Below are positions 1 to 8,284 of a stretch of 64,000 bases of DNA, in pieces. Position numbers and translations under genes: made by a program. Position 1 is the stretch's first letter. Each line of letters starts with the position of its first letter. Source of the DNA: Rhizorhabdus histidinilytica (lineage in GTDB: Bacteria; Pseudomonadota; Alphaproteobacteria; Sphingomonadales; Sphingomonadaceae); NCBI RefSeq assembly GCF_900167915.1, contig NZ_FUYM01000004.1, positions 124,001 through 188,000 on the forward strand. Direction: 5' to 3'. Under the pieces are notes generated by a model. The model was not told the origin of the DNA. It saw nothing but the letters and a program-made list of their open reading frames with translations, and did no database searches.

Positions 1-449
1 TTGGTGAGATGGGCGAAATGCTGGGTGGCGAGCCCCGACACCAGCACCGATCCGGCGAGCGCGAGGGCCGGCGCCACGAGCCGGGGTTCGCCGAAGAAGG
101 CGGCGATCAGCGGCGCCGACACCGCGAACAGCACCGCCAGCGCCAGCGACAGGGCCGCGTTGATCCAGAACATCGCACTGGTTTGCGCCCGGCTCAAATT
201 GGGCGAGGCGACGACCGCCTGCGACAGCCCGATATCCTGCACCATCATGACGAAGGCAGCCAGAGGCATGACCATCGCGAACAAACCAAAGTCCGCAGGT
301 GCGAGGAGCCGTGCTAAAATCACGACGGATAGTAATTGTGTTGCAAATTTTACAACTTGCGCGAGCCCAATCGCCAGCGTGCCATGAACAGCACGATGCC
401 TGAGATCACTCTTGTCTGCGGAAGACACCGCTTCCGGCGCGGCTTGCAT
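1..449 (-). CDS. Polysaccharide/oligosaccharide flippase, N-terminal part (cut by left edge)
   Basis: This open frame starts at an ATG at 449 and runs off the left edge without a stop, giving 149 residues. The N-terminus is polar (about 20 residues). Hydrophobic helices follow, with the typical order of the MVF/Wzx superfamily: 'LAQVVKFATQLLSVVILARL', then a Pro-Ala-Asp-Phe-Gly segment and 'MVQDIGLSQAVV'. Such proteins move lipid-linked sugar repeat units across the inner membrane. It is transcribed away from the glycosyltransferase at 697, and the AT-richer stretch 450-696 between them probably holds both promoters. Together with the downstream sugar transferases this suggests a capsule, O-antigen or exopolysaccharide locus. 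The family call is from residue pattern only; the C-terminal half is not in the window. Confidence 0.82.
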   Translation of the reverse strand, partial: MQAAPEAVSSADKSDLRHRAVHGTLAIGLAQVVKFATQLLSVVILARLLAPADFGLFAMVMPLAAFVMMVQDIGLSQAVVASPNLSRAQTSAMFWINAALSLALAVLFAVSAPLIAAFFGEPRLVAPALALAGSVLVSGLATQHFAHLT

Positions 450-696
450 GGCAGTTCACCACCCTGCGGTTAGTGTTTACTGCCCCCCAACGAGATTGTT
501 ATATTCGCACTGCAGCATAAAACCATCTTTTTTTAATCGCGCCATCGGAATAGATTTCGTCACGGACTCACAAGGCTTTGCGCGCCGGGAGGGCCCCGTC
601 GGGGCGGGCAAGGCGGGTCGCGGCTGACGCCGCCGACCAGTGATTCCAGCCGAATCGCCTTCGGGGGGAGGCGTGATCAATGGAGACACGGCCCTT

Positions 697-1956
697 ATGA
701 CCGCCCCCACGACCGTTGCCGACCGCACCCCGCTGCCCGTCACGGTGCTGATGCCCACCTTCAACCGCGCCCATTATCTGGCCGAGGCGCTGGACAGCGT
801 GCTGGGTCAGGAGCCGCCGCCAGCCGAGGTGATCGTCATCGACGACGGCTCTGACGACGCAACCGGCGAGGTCGCCGCCGCCTATTCCGCGCGGGGGGTC
901 GCCTATGTCCGGCAGGACAATGCGGGGAAGGCTGCCGCGCTCAACAATGGCCTCGGTCGCGCCACCCAACCCTTCGTGTGGATCTTCGACGACGACGACA
1001 TCGCCGCACCGGGGACGCTCGCCGCGCTCCATCAGGCGCTGGTCGACCATCCCGACGCCGGATACGCCTATGGATTGTGCGACAAATTCTTCGGCGAATG
1101 GCCCAATGACGCGCGCGAGCGGAACACCGCCTATGCCTCGGACGAACGCGTCGCGCTGTACGTCCGACTGATGGAGGACTTCTTCATCTGGCAGGGGGCG
1201 ATGCTGGCGCGCCGGAGCTGCTACGAGGCGGTCGGCCCGTTCGACACCCGCCTCGCCCGCTCGCAGGACTATGAGATGGCCCTGCGGCTCGGCCGCAGCT
1301 TCAAGGGGATCGGCCTGCCGATCGTCGCCTTCCACCAGCGCCATCATGCCGGCGTGCGCGGGCCCAAGGGTGCGAGCGTCAAGGCGCATGAGGTCGAGCA
1401 GGCCTGGCGGAAATACAACCATCTTATCTTCCGCGAGCTGCACGGCAGCCATGGGCTGCCCGAATTCTTCATCGGCACGCCTGCCGACGCAGGTGAGCTG
1501 TCACCGCGCCAGACGCTGACCGCGCGAATCCAGCGCGGCAGCATCATGGCCCGCAAGGGGCTGTGGGATCTCGCCGCCGCCGATTTCGAAACCGCCGCGC
1601 ACGAAGCGTCCGCGCTGGGCGTCACGGAGCTGTGCGAGCAGGAGAAGGCGGCGCTGCGCCGCATCTTCCAGCGCGGCGCGCGCTCGATCTTCCAAGACGA
1701 CGGCGAGGCACAGCGCTTCTTCGGCGCAGTCGCCGACTTTCCCAGAGCTCTGCGCGGCCGGATCGAGGGCAATCTGCTGCTGCCCGTCACTTATCGCTTG
1801 CGGCGGCTGTCGGGGGCTACCGACCGCCGGTTCGAGATCGGCCAGCTCCGCATCATGGCCCGGCACCTGCTCAAGGGCTCGTCGATCCGATCCTATTTCA
1901 ACGCCCGCCGCACCGACCGCGGCATGTACGGCGTGCAACCGCTGCTCGCGGCTTGA
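697..1956 (+). CDS. Family 2 glycosyltransferase
   Basis: This predicted cytoplasmic sugar transferase has 419 residues. The GT-A nucleotide-sugar fold is clear at the N-terminus: 'VTVLMPTFNRAHYL', then 'VIVIDDGSDD', then 'WIFDDDDIA', which supplies the DXD-type metal and nucleotide-diphosphate ligand. The rest is helical and ends in a basic stretch. I chose the ATG at 697 because GGAG lies 11 bases upstream; a GTG at 640 would add 19 residues with no better ribosome site. It is convergent with the GMC oxidoreductase, and a hairpin separates them. The acceptor sugar cannot be read from sequence; a surface-polysaccharide role is inferred from its neighbours. Confidence 0.85.
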   Translation: MTAPTTVADRTPLPVTVLMPTFNRAHYLAEALDSVLGQEPPPAEVIVIDDGSDDATGEVAAAYSARGVAYVRQDNAGKAAALNNGLGRATQPFVWIFDDDDIAAPGTLAALHQALVDHPDAGYAYGLCDKFFGEWPNDARERNTAYASDERVALYVRLMEDFFIWQGAMLARRSCYEAVGPFDTRLARSQDYEMALRLGRSFKGIGLPIVAFHQRHHAGVRGPKGASVKAHEVEQAWRKYNHLIFRELHGSHGLPEFFIGTPADAGELSPRQTLTARIQRGSIMARKGLWDLAAADFETAAHEASALGVTELCEQEKAALRRIFQRGARSIFQDDGEAQRFFGAVADFPRALRGRIEGNLLLPVTYRLRRLSGATDRRFEIGQLRIMARHLLKGSSIRSYFNARRTDRGMYGVQPLLAA

Positions 1957-1964
1957 CCTATCAA

Positions 1965-1992
1965 TTCCTCCCCGAGCACGCTCGGGAAGGAA
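1965..1992. terminator. Bidirectional hairpin between convergent genes
   Basis: CCCGAG at 1971-1976 pairs with CTCGGG at 1981-1986 around a CACG loop. The stem extends outwards through the TTCCT and AGGAA flanks. It sits exactly between two convergent stop codons, so it could end transcription from both sides. There is no long U tract on the plus strand. Confidence 0.5.
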
Positions 1993-2003
1993 TAAGAAAT
2001 GCG

Positions 2004-3599
2004 TCACACCTTCAGCACCGGCGCCGCGAGCCGGCCGATCCGGTCCGCCAGCCGCAACGCGAGGGCGACGATCGTGAAGGTCGGGTTGGCATGTCCGCCG
2101 GTCGGCATCACCGAGGCGCCGCAGACATGGAGATTGGCGAGCTGGTGGACCCGGCAGTCGGCGTCGACCGTGCCTGTCGCCGCGGTCGCCGACATCCGCG
2201 TCGCGCCGATATGGTGGTAGCTTTCCATCATATGTTCGGCGGTCAGGCCGCCGCTTTCGTCGAGGCCGGCGATCGGCACCAGCGCGCCCCAGCCCTGCCG
2301 AGCAAACATCTCCCGGATGCGGCCGGTGAAATGGGCGACGGTGCGGCGCTCCAGATCGGCGATCCGCCAGTCGACCCGCACCTTGTTGAGCCCGAACCGA
2401 TCCTTGCTCTCGGCGAGGGCGATGCGGCTCGCCGGATCGGGCGCCTGCTCGACGTCGACGACGACGGTCGCGACGGGATCGGCCAGGATCGGATGCACGC
2501 CCCGCGCATGGCGCCACAAGTCGCGGCAGACGTCGCCCGGCCGCACGCCCTGCGGCGGAGGTGACAGCCGGACGTTCCTGAGCGGGATACCCTCCCGCAG
2601 CTGGCGCAGGGCGTCGCGCAACGAGCCGGGCCGCGGCGCATAACGGATCACGGCGCTGGCGTTGAGCAGCCCTTCCGATCGCTGTTGGCTGTCGCGCAGC
2701 ACGAAGCCCGTTTCATATTCGGTGCCGCTGCGGACGACGAAGCGGTTGAGCAGCTTCTGGAGACCGACCCCTGCCGGTTCGAGCGCGACGTCCGCCACCT
2801 TCACGCGCGGATGCTGCATGAAATAGTGGCCGGTGGTCTGCCCTACCGCGCGCAGCGGCCCCTTGGCGACGATCGCCGCGTTGAGCAGCAGGCGCGCATT
2901 CTCGATCCCGCCACAGCAGAGCACGAAATGCTGCGCCTCCACCCGCACCGATGCGCCACCGGGGGCATCGGCGACGATCGCGCGGATGCGGTCGTCGTCG
3001 GCGCTATCCTCGATCCGGGTCAGATTGGCGTGGAGGATCAGCTTGGCCCGGCGCGACCGGCGCAGATCAGCCAGGTAGCGACTGCCCCAGTCCTGATAGC
3101 GGTTGCGGCCATGCGGGGCGAAGCGCCACAGATAAGGCTCGATCGCGTCATCGGCCATATCCAGCGCGGCGAGCCGGTCGAGCTCGGGAACATGCTGTCG
3201 CCATGGCTCGTCGAAGCCGCACATCGCCTCGGCGGCGCGATAATAGGGCTTGAGGTCGTCGAGTCCGATCGGCCAGCCGCTGCCCGGCACCCAATCGCGC
3301 CGTTCGAAATCGATCGGGTCGAGTTCGGCGCAACGCCCGGTCCAGCTTCCGGTGGCGCCGCCCAGCCGGCGGAAGCGCCCTTCGTCGAGGCGGATCGGCG
3401 CGCCGACCGATTCACCGTCTAGCAACGCCTGCTGCTGCTCCTCGGTCTTGCGGCCGCCGGCTTCGAGCAAGCAGACCTCAAGGCCGCGATCGAGCAGGGT
3501 CTTGGCGATGGTGACGCCGGCCGCGCCGCCCCCGACTACGCAGACCGCGGCGTTCACCCACAGCCGGCCGTCGGCCACCTGCTCGAGATCGATGATCAA
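2004..3599 (-). CDS. GMC-family FAD-dependent oxidoreductase
   Basis: This 531-residue flavoprotein begins with the FAD-binding Rossmann motif 'VCVVGGGAAGVTIAKTL', followed by the acidic end 'LLEAGG' of strand beta-2. The C-terminal GMC domain is intact: 'HHIGATRM' supplies an active-site-like His pair, and 'CGASVMPTGGHANPTFTIVA' closes the FAD site. GMC enzymes oxidise alcohol groups of sugars, cholines or aliphatic alcohols. It lies 39 bp downstream of a glycosyltransferase on the same strand and is probably cotranscribed with it. That suggests, without proving it, that it oxidises a sugar or polyol of the surface glycan. The start 'MIIDLEQVADG' fits the usual short leader before the beta-1 strand. 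Confidence 0.86.
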   Translation of the reverse strand: MIIDLEQVADGRLWVNAAVCVVGGGAAGVTIAKTLLDRGLEVCLLEAGGRKTEEQQQALLDGESVGAPIRLDEGRFRRLGGATGSWTGRCAELDPIDFERRDWVPGSGWPIGLDDLKPYYRAAEAMCGFDEPWRQHVPELDRLAALDMADDAIEPYLWRFAPHGRNRYQDWGSRYLADLRRSRRAKLILHANLTRIEDSADDDRIRAIVADAPGGASVRVEAQHFVLCCGGIENARLLLNAAIVAKGPLRAVGQTTGHYFMQHPRVKVADVALEPAGVGLQKLLNRFVVRSGTEYETGFVLRDSQQRSEGLLNASAVIRYAPRPGSLRDALRQLREGIPLRNVRLSPPPQGVRPGDVCRDLWRHARGVHPILADPVATVVVDVEQAPDPASRIALAESKDRFGLNKVRVDWRIADLERRTVAHFTGRIREMFARQGWGALVPIAGLDESGGLTAEHMMESYHHIGATRMSATAATGTVDADCRVHQLANLHVCGASVMPTGGHANPTFTIVALALRLADRIGRLAAPVLKV

Positions 3600-3638
3600 T
3601 CGGTTCCCCTCATGCCAATCCCGCCGGCGGCCCCTTGG

Positions 3639-4634
3639 TCAGCCGAACAAATAGCGCAAAGCCGCCTCCGGTTCCCTGACCGTCCCGACATTTCGTCCGC
3701 GCAGCTTGTCGCGCACGACGTCCTGGGCGATCCGCCACAGCGTCGCCGGCCGCGCGAGATAGTCACCGACCGCACGCGACAGCCCGCCATTGTGCTTGCG
3801 GTCGAGGAAATCGCGGTGGTGGAGCTTGCGCCGGACATGGTCGAGATGACGTTCGACCAGCGCCCGGTCCGCGGCGGGAAGCCCCGGCAGATCGAGCAGC
3901 CGTTCGTGCGCCTTAGCCAATGCGGCGAGGTCGGCGGTGCGGTGCCGGCCGCTCAGCGAATGCGCACGCTCGACCGCGACATAGCCGCACTGATCGGTCA
4001 GCCGGAATCGCGCGCCCGCCGCCAGCGCCTGGCAATAGAGGATGAAATCCTCGCCAAGGCGCAGCCCTTCGTCATAGGTGAGGCGGTTTCGTTCGAGGAA
4101 GGCGCGGCGCATCACCGGCTTCAGGAAGCCCAACTCGCCGCGCCGGACTCCGGGTTGGGGGATGTTGCCCGCCACGAAGGCGTCGAGGGCCATCAGCCGG
4201 GCATTGGCAGGGAAGTCGCGCAGCTCGGCAAAGGCGAATTCCGCCGCACGGCGTTCGGGCAGGAAGGCGATGTTGTCGGCGATCATGTCCCAGTCGGACA
4301 TTGCCAGCAGCCTCGCGAAGCGGCCCGGCACGATGAAGTCGTCGGCATCGAGCACGGCGATCAGTTCGGCCGAGCTGGCGCGGAGCGCGGCATTGCGCGC
4401 CGCCGACGGCCCCCGGTTGCGATCGTGCCGCAGGATGGCGAGGCGACCGCTGCCGTCGTCGGCGCGCACCGCGCGGGCGGCGGTCGCATCGGTCGAGGCG
4501 TCGTCGACGACGACGACCTCGCGCACCTCGGCCTCGCGCAGCGCGGAGGCGACTGCACGGCCGATCGTCCGCTCGCCATTATAGGCGGCGATGACGACGC
4601 AAACGCCGGGCTGCGAGGGACGGAAATCGGCCAT
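3639..4634 (-). CDS. Family 2 glycosyltransferase
   Basis: The protein has 331 residues from the ATG at 4634. It shows GT-A features: 'VCVVIAAYNGERTIGRAV', 'VVVVDDASTDATA', and 'LIAVLDADDFIVPGRF' with the metal-binding Asp-X-Asp. An in-frame extension to 4775 exists but would overlap the divergent gene starting at 4811 less plausibly; an ATG at 4652 is another option because GGGAG lies just before it. It is upstream of and co-oriented with the GMC oxidoreductase. The product is expected to add a sugar to a lipid-linked oligosaccharide on the cytoplasmic face. Substrate unknown. Confidence 0.82.
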   Translation of the reverse strand: MADFRPSQPGVCVVIAAYNGERTIGRAVASALREAEVREVVVVDDASTDATAARAVRADDGSGRLAILRHDRNRGPSAARNAALRASSAELIAVLDADDFIVPGRFARLLAMSDWDMIADNIAFLPERRAAEFAFAELRDFPANARLMALDAFVAGNIPQPGVRRGELGFLKPVMRRAFLERNRLTYDEGLRLGEDFILYCQALAAGARFRLTDQCGYVAVERAHSLSGRHRTADLAALAKAHERLLDLPGLPAADRALVERHLDHVRRKLHHRDFLDRKHNGGLSRAVGDYLARPATLWRIAQDVVRDKLRGRNVGTVREPEAALRYLFG

Positions 4635-4810
4635 CCGCCGAAGAATATACATCTCCCGGTCGCTGACAGGGGCCAGGGCGTTCGCCCGGGCCGCGAAACT
4701 GCACGGGCCATCGAAGAAAAGCCGATCGGTGGCGAAATCCGCTGGGTGCAGCGCAATAAGGAGTGCGTTCGACACGGGGATTCGCGGCGGGGGCCACGAA
4801 AGGTACCAGG

Positions 4811-5932
4811 TTGAAGGTTGCGTATTTCGTCCATGATCTGAACGACGCCGCGGTCGCGCGGCGGATCGCGATGATGCGGGCAGGCGGGCTCGATCCCGTC
4901 GTCCTCGGTTTCCGCCGATCGCCCCTCCCCCCTTCCGACGTCGGCGGCGCCCCGGTGGTCGACCTGGGCCGCACCGCGGATGCGCGGCTCGGCCAGCGCG
5001 CGGCAGCGGTGCTGCGTAACTGGCTGTTCGCCAGTCGGATCGCGCGGGCGGTCGAGGGTTGCGCGATCTACATGGCGCGCAACCTCGAATCCTTGATTCT
5101 CGCGGCGCGCGTGGCCGGTCGGCAGCGCGGCGTCCGCCTCGTCTACGAATGCCTCGACATCCACCGCACGCTGCTCGGCAGCCGGACGGTCGATCGGCTG
5201 ATCCAGCGGATCGAGCGCTCGCATCTCGGCAGGATCGACCTGCTCGTCACCAGTTCGCCGGCCTTCCTGTCCAACTATTTCACGCCACGGCTCGCGCCCG
5301 ACGAGCCCGCGCTGCTGGTCGAGAACAAGGTGCTGGGAATCGGCGGCCCGGCTGCGCGGCCGGCGCTGCGCCGCGACCCCGGCCCGCCCTGGACGATCGG
5401 CTGGTTCGGCATGCTGCGCTGCCGAAGATCGCTCGCCATGCTGACCGACCTGGCGCGGCGCGGCGAGGGCCGGATCAAGGTGCTGATCGCCGGCAGGCCG
5501 GCGCTGTCGGAGATGCCCGATTTCGACCGGACGGTGCACGGCGCCGACCATCTCGCCTATGCCGGGCCCTACCGGCCCGAGGAGCTGCCAGCGCTCTACC
5601 GCCGCACCCATTTCACCTGGGCGATCGACTATTTCGAGGAGGGATTGAACTCCTCCTGGCTGCTGCCCAACCGGCTCTATGAAGGCAGCTTCCACGGATC
5701 GGTGCCGATCGCGCTCGACCATGTCGAGACGGGCGCCTGGCTGCGGCGGCGCGGCGCGGGCATCCTCCTCCGCGATCCGGTGCCCGAACTGGCGGCGCTG
5801 CTCGCCGGGTTCGACGAGGCGCGCTATGCGGCCGAGCAGGCGCGCGTCGATGCCATCCCGCTACCCGACCTGGTGACGGGACAGGAAGATTGCGCCACGC
5901 TCGCGGCAGCGCTGGCGGGGCGTACGGCATGA
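4811..5932 (+). CDS. GT4-like (GT-B fold) glycosyltransferase
   Basis: The likely start is the TTG at 4811, preceded by GAAAGG, giving an N-terminus reading M-K-V-A-Y-F-V-H-D that is typical of GT-B enzymes; the frame is open further upstream to 4763. The protein has 373 residues. The C-terminal half contains 'TIGWFGMLRC', 'KVLIAGRP' and 'RLYEGSFHGSVPIAL', matching the donor-binding domain of family 4 transferases with its Glu in the E-X7-E-like region. Its stop codon overlaps the start of the next gene (ATGA), so the two are translationally coupled. The reaction is inferred as sugar transfer from an NDP-sugar; donor and acceptor are not determinable here. Confidence 0.78.
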   Translation: MKVAYFVHDLNDAAVARRIAMMRAGGLDPVVLGFRRSPLPPSDVGGAPVVDLGRTADARLGQRAAAVLRNWLFASRIARAVEGCAIYMARNLESLILAARVAGRQRGVRLVYECLDIHRTLLGSRTVDRLIQRIERSHLGRIDLLVTSSPAFLSNYFTPRLAPDEPALLVENKVLGIGGPAARPALRRDPGPPWTIGWFGMLRCRRSLAMLTDLARRGEGRIKVLIAGRPALSEMPDFDRTVHGADHLAYAGPYRPEELPALYRRTHFTWAIDYFEEGLNSSWLLPNRLYEGSFHGSVPIALDHVETGAWLRRRGAGILLRDPVPELAALLAGFDEARYAAEQARVDAIPLPDLVTGQEDCATLAAALAGRTA

Positions 5933-6939
5933 CCGGGCCCGGCCTGCTCGCCGACGACGTGCTGGTCGTCGTCCCCTGCCTCAACGAGAGGGCCAACCTG
6001 CCGCGGCTGCTCGATCGATTGATCGCCGACACCGGCGGCGCCGACATCGTCATCGCCGACGGCGGCAGCACCGACGGCAGCCAGGAGATCGTCGCCGACT
6101 ATCGCCGCCGCTTCCGCAACATCCACCTGCTCGCCAATCTGCGCCGCGTCCAGAGCGCCGGGATCAACCTGGCGGTGACGAAGATGGGGCGGGGCAAGCG
6201 CTGGCTGCTGCGGATCGACGCGCATTGCGACTATCCGCCGGGCTATATGGCCGGGCTGCTCGATAGCGCCGTGCGCCACGGCGCGGCATCGGTGGTGGTG
6301 CCGATGATCACGCGCGGCCATGCCTGCTTCCAGCGCGCGTGCGCCGAGGCGCAGAACTCGCTGATCGGCACCGGCGGATCGCCCCACCGCCATGTCGGCG
6401 AGGGCCGCTATGTCGACCATGGCCATCATGCGCTGATGCGGATCGACCTGTTCCTGCGGGTCGGCGGCTATCGCGAGACGCAGAGCCATAATGAGGACGC
6501 CGAGCTCGACATCCGGCTGCGCGCGGCGGGCGGGCGCATCTGGCTCGAGCCGCGCCAGGCGATCGTCTATCACCCGCGCAAGACGGCGGGCTCGCTGTTG
6601 CGCCAATATTTCAAATATGGCGAGGGACGCGCGCGGACGATGCGGCTGCACGGTAGCCGGCTGAAGCCACGCCAGGCCGCGCCGCTGCTGGTCCCGCCTG
6701 CGGTCGCGCTGCTGCCGTTCGCGCTGCTGCACCCGCTGTTCGCGCTGCCCGCCGCCGCCTGGGCCGCGATCTGCCTGCTCTACGGCCTGCTGCTCGGGGT
6801 GCGGGCGCGATCGGCCTGTGCGGCGGCAAGCGGCATCGCGGCGATGATCATGCATCTCGGCTGGGGCAGCGGCTATCTGCGCCAGCTCCTCCAGCCGCGC
6901 CCGCGCGACCGGCGCCTGCCGGCGCTGACCTTCCAATGA
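5929..6939 (+). CDS. ExoA-like membrane-anchored family 2 glycosyltransferase
   Basis: The protein has 336 residues and starts inside the ATGA overlap with the preceding gene. 'VLVVVPCLNERANLPRLL' and 'IVIADGGSTDGSQEIV' form the nucleotide-binding core, and 'LRIDAHCDYP' supplies the DXD-like element. 'NEDAELDIRLRAAGGRIW' is the usual ED motif before the acceptor site. Two or three hydrophobic helices at about residues 255-310 anchor it to the membrane. This arrangement resembles ExoA of succinoglycan synthesis, which extends an undecaprenyl-linked intermediate. It is followed by an overlapping acyltransferase gene, forming a three-gene coupled unit. Confidence 0.82.
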   Translation: MTGPGLLADDVLVVVPCLNERANLPRLLDRLIADTGGADIVIADGGSTDGSQEIVADYRRRFRNIHLLANLRRVQSAGINLAVTKMGRGKRWLLRIDAHCDYPPGYMAGLLDSAVRHGAASVVVPMITRGHACFQRACAEAQNSLIGTGGSPHRHVGEGRYVDHGHHALMRIDLFLRVGGYRETQSHNEDAELDIRLRAAGGRIWLEPRQAIVYHPRKTAGSLLRQYFKYGEGRARTMRLHGSRLKPRQAAPLLVPPAVALLPFALLHPLFALPAAAWAAICLLYGLLLGVRARSACAAASGIAAMIMHLGWGSGYLRQLLQPRPRDRRLPALTFQ

Positions 6940-7973
6940 GCAGCCAGGCGCCCGCCCCCCGCATCCCTGTCCCCGCCGCCGCCGCGCGGATGCCGAAGGC
7001 GGTCGACCGGGTCCAGGTGACGCGCGGGCTCGCCTGCCTGCTGCTGGTGCTGTTCCATGTCGTGGGCGGCAAGGCCGACGACGGGCTGCGCATCGCCGAC
7101 GCGAGCCTCGGGCGACAGATCCTCGACGTGCTGCTTTACGTCCGGATGCCGCTGTTCGCCTTCATCTCCGGTTATGTCTATACATTGAAGCCGCTCGATC
7201 CGGCACGGCCCGGTCCCTTCCTGCAGGGCAAGCTGCGGCGGCTGGCGCTACCGCTGCTGACGGCCACGACGATCTTCTACCTGACCGCGCTCGCCCGCGC
7301 ACCGCAGCCACCGGCCGACGCCGTGCTGGGGTTGCTCCACGCCTATGTCTTCTCCTACGAGATCTACTGGTTCCTGCAGGCGATGCTGCTGATCTTCCTG
7401 CTGCTACCGCTGCTCGAACGCTTCCTGCTCCATTCGGCGGCGGGCTGCGCGGCGGCGGTGCTGGCGGGGTTCCTGCTGACCGTGCCGGCCGAGCCCATCG
7501 ACTTCCTGTCGATCAACGGCGCGGCCTTCCTGGCGCCCTTCTTCTTCATCGGCATCGCCGCGCGGCGCTTCATCGGGACGCTGAGCCCGACTTGGACGCT
7601 GGCGCTGCTGGCGGTCCTGATCGTCGCCTTCGCGCTGCACATCCACAATGTCGCGACGCTGCCGCCGCATATGGGCGCGCGGCGCGGCACCTGGCTGTCG
7701 TTGCTGATCGGCGGGATCACGCCGCTGCTGCTGGTCGCGCATGTGCCGCGCATCGCGCTGCTGGCGCGGATCGGCCATGCATCCTTCGCGATCTTCCTGT
7801 TCCACATCTTCTTCATCGTCGCGATGCGGATGCTGCTGCGGGCGATCGGGATCGAGGATTTCGCGATCCACCTGCTCGCGGGCCTGGCCGCGGCGATCGC
7901 CGGGCCGATGCTGCTGGAGACGCTGCTGGCGAAGGGGAAGGCGACGCGCCGCCTGTTCCTGGGCCTGCGCTGA
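6936..7973 (+). CDS. Acyltransferase-3 family integral membrane protein
   Basis: The protein has 345 residues and starts in an ATGA overlap with the upstream glycosyltransferase. It has about ten hydrophobic helices. The first carries 'VTRGLACLLLVLFHVV', with the His that is catalytic in this family, and a 'MPLFAFISGYVYTLKP' segment follows. These membrane enzymes acetylate or succinylate sugars of surface polysaccharides (OafA, ExoZ and relatives). Genetic coupling to three transferases supports O-acylation of the same glycan. The donor acyl group is unknown. Confidence 0.85.
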   Translation: MSSQAPAPRIPVPAAAARMPKAVDRVQVTRGLACLLLVLFHVVGGKADDGLRIADASLGRQILDVLLYVRMPLFAFISGYVYTLKPLDPARPGPFLQGKLRRLALPLLTATTIFYLTALARAPQPPADAVLGLLHAYVFSYEIYWFLQAMLLIFLLLPLLERFLLHSAAGCAAAVLAGFLLTVPAEPIDFLSINGAAFLAPFFFIGIAARRFIGTLSPTWTLALLAVLIVAFALHIHNVATLPPHMGARRGTWLSLLIGGITPLLLVAHVPRIALLARIGHASFAIFLFHIFFIVAMRMLLRAIGIEDFAIHLLAGLAAAIAGPMLLETLLAKGKATRRLFLGLR

Positions 7974-7974
7974 T

Positions 7975-8080
7975 TAGAGCGGTTCACGATCTGATTGCAT
8001 CAGATCGGCCGCTCTAGCCCCTTGTTTTACCGCGATTTCCGAGTCGGCAGATGTTTCCATCTGCCTAGAAATCGCTCTAG
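7975..8080. repeat. Composite hairpin repeat with GCTCTAG ends
   Basis: Two adjacent long hairpins are present. In the first, TAGAGCGG (7975-7982) pairs with CCGCTCTA (8009-8016), and inside it GATCTGAT (7988-7995) pairs with ATCAGATC (7999-8006). In the second, GCGATTTC (8032-8039) pairs with GAAATCGC (8068-8075), and inside it GGCAGATG pairs with CATCTGCC across TTT. Both hairpins end in GCTCTAG. The doubled structure looks like a dispersed extragenic repeat and also serves as a terminator-like sequence between convergent genes. No second copy is present in this window. Confidence 0.6.
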
Positions 8081-8229
8081 CCGTGGAGCAGGGCCCAGGC
8101 GGCGAGGATCGGGGTCCAGGAGAGCGCGGCCAGCGCGACGGCGGTCATCACGCAGGCGCCGGGATGCCAGCGCTGCTCGTGACGGACCACGAAGGCGCTC
8201 GGTTCGGCAGTGAAGGCGTTGCGGACCAT
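8077..8229 (-). CDS. Small single-helix membrane protein (50 aa), unknown function
   Basis: This short frame has an ATG at 8229 preceded by GGGAG with good spacing. The 50-residue product has a polar N-terminal half containing His, Arg and Trp ('RHEQRWHPG'), then one hydrophobic helix ('MTAVALAALSWTPILAAWAL') and stops within the repeat element. It is not recognised as a named family. It lies 56 bp downstream of the DUF2207 gene on the same strand and could be cotranscribed with it. The support is the ribosome site and the coherent membrane-protein composition. Confidence 0.5.
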   Translation of the reverse strand: MVRNAFTAEPSAFVVRHEQRWHPGACVMTAVALAALSWTPILAAWALLHG

Positions 8230-8284
8230 CTGCGATCTCCCTGGCGTCCGAGCCTAGGGGATCAGGCTTAACAAGTCGTAAACC

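Noticed and set aside
1-387. Open frame on the plus strand at the left edge
   Set aside because: It is Ala/Thr/Ser-rich without a recognisable pattern, while the minus strand encodes a clear flippase N-terminus over the same bases.
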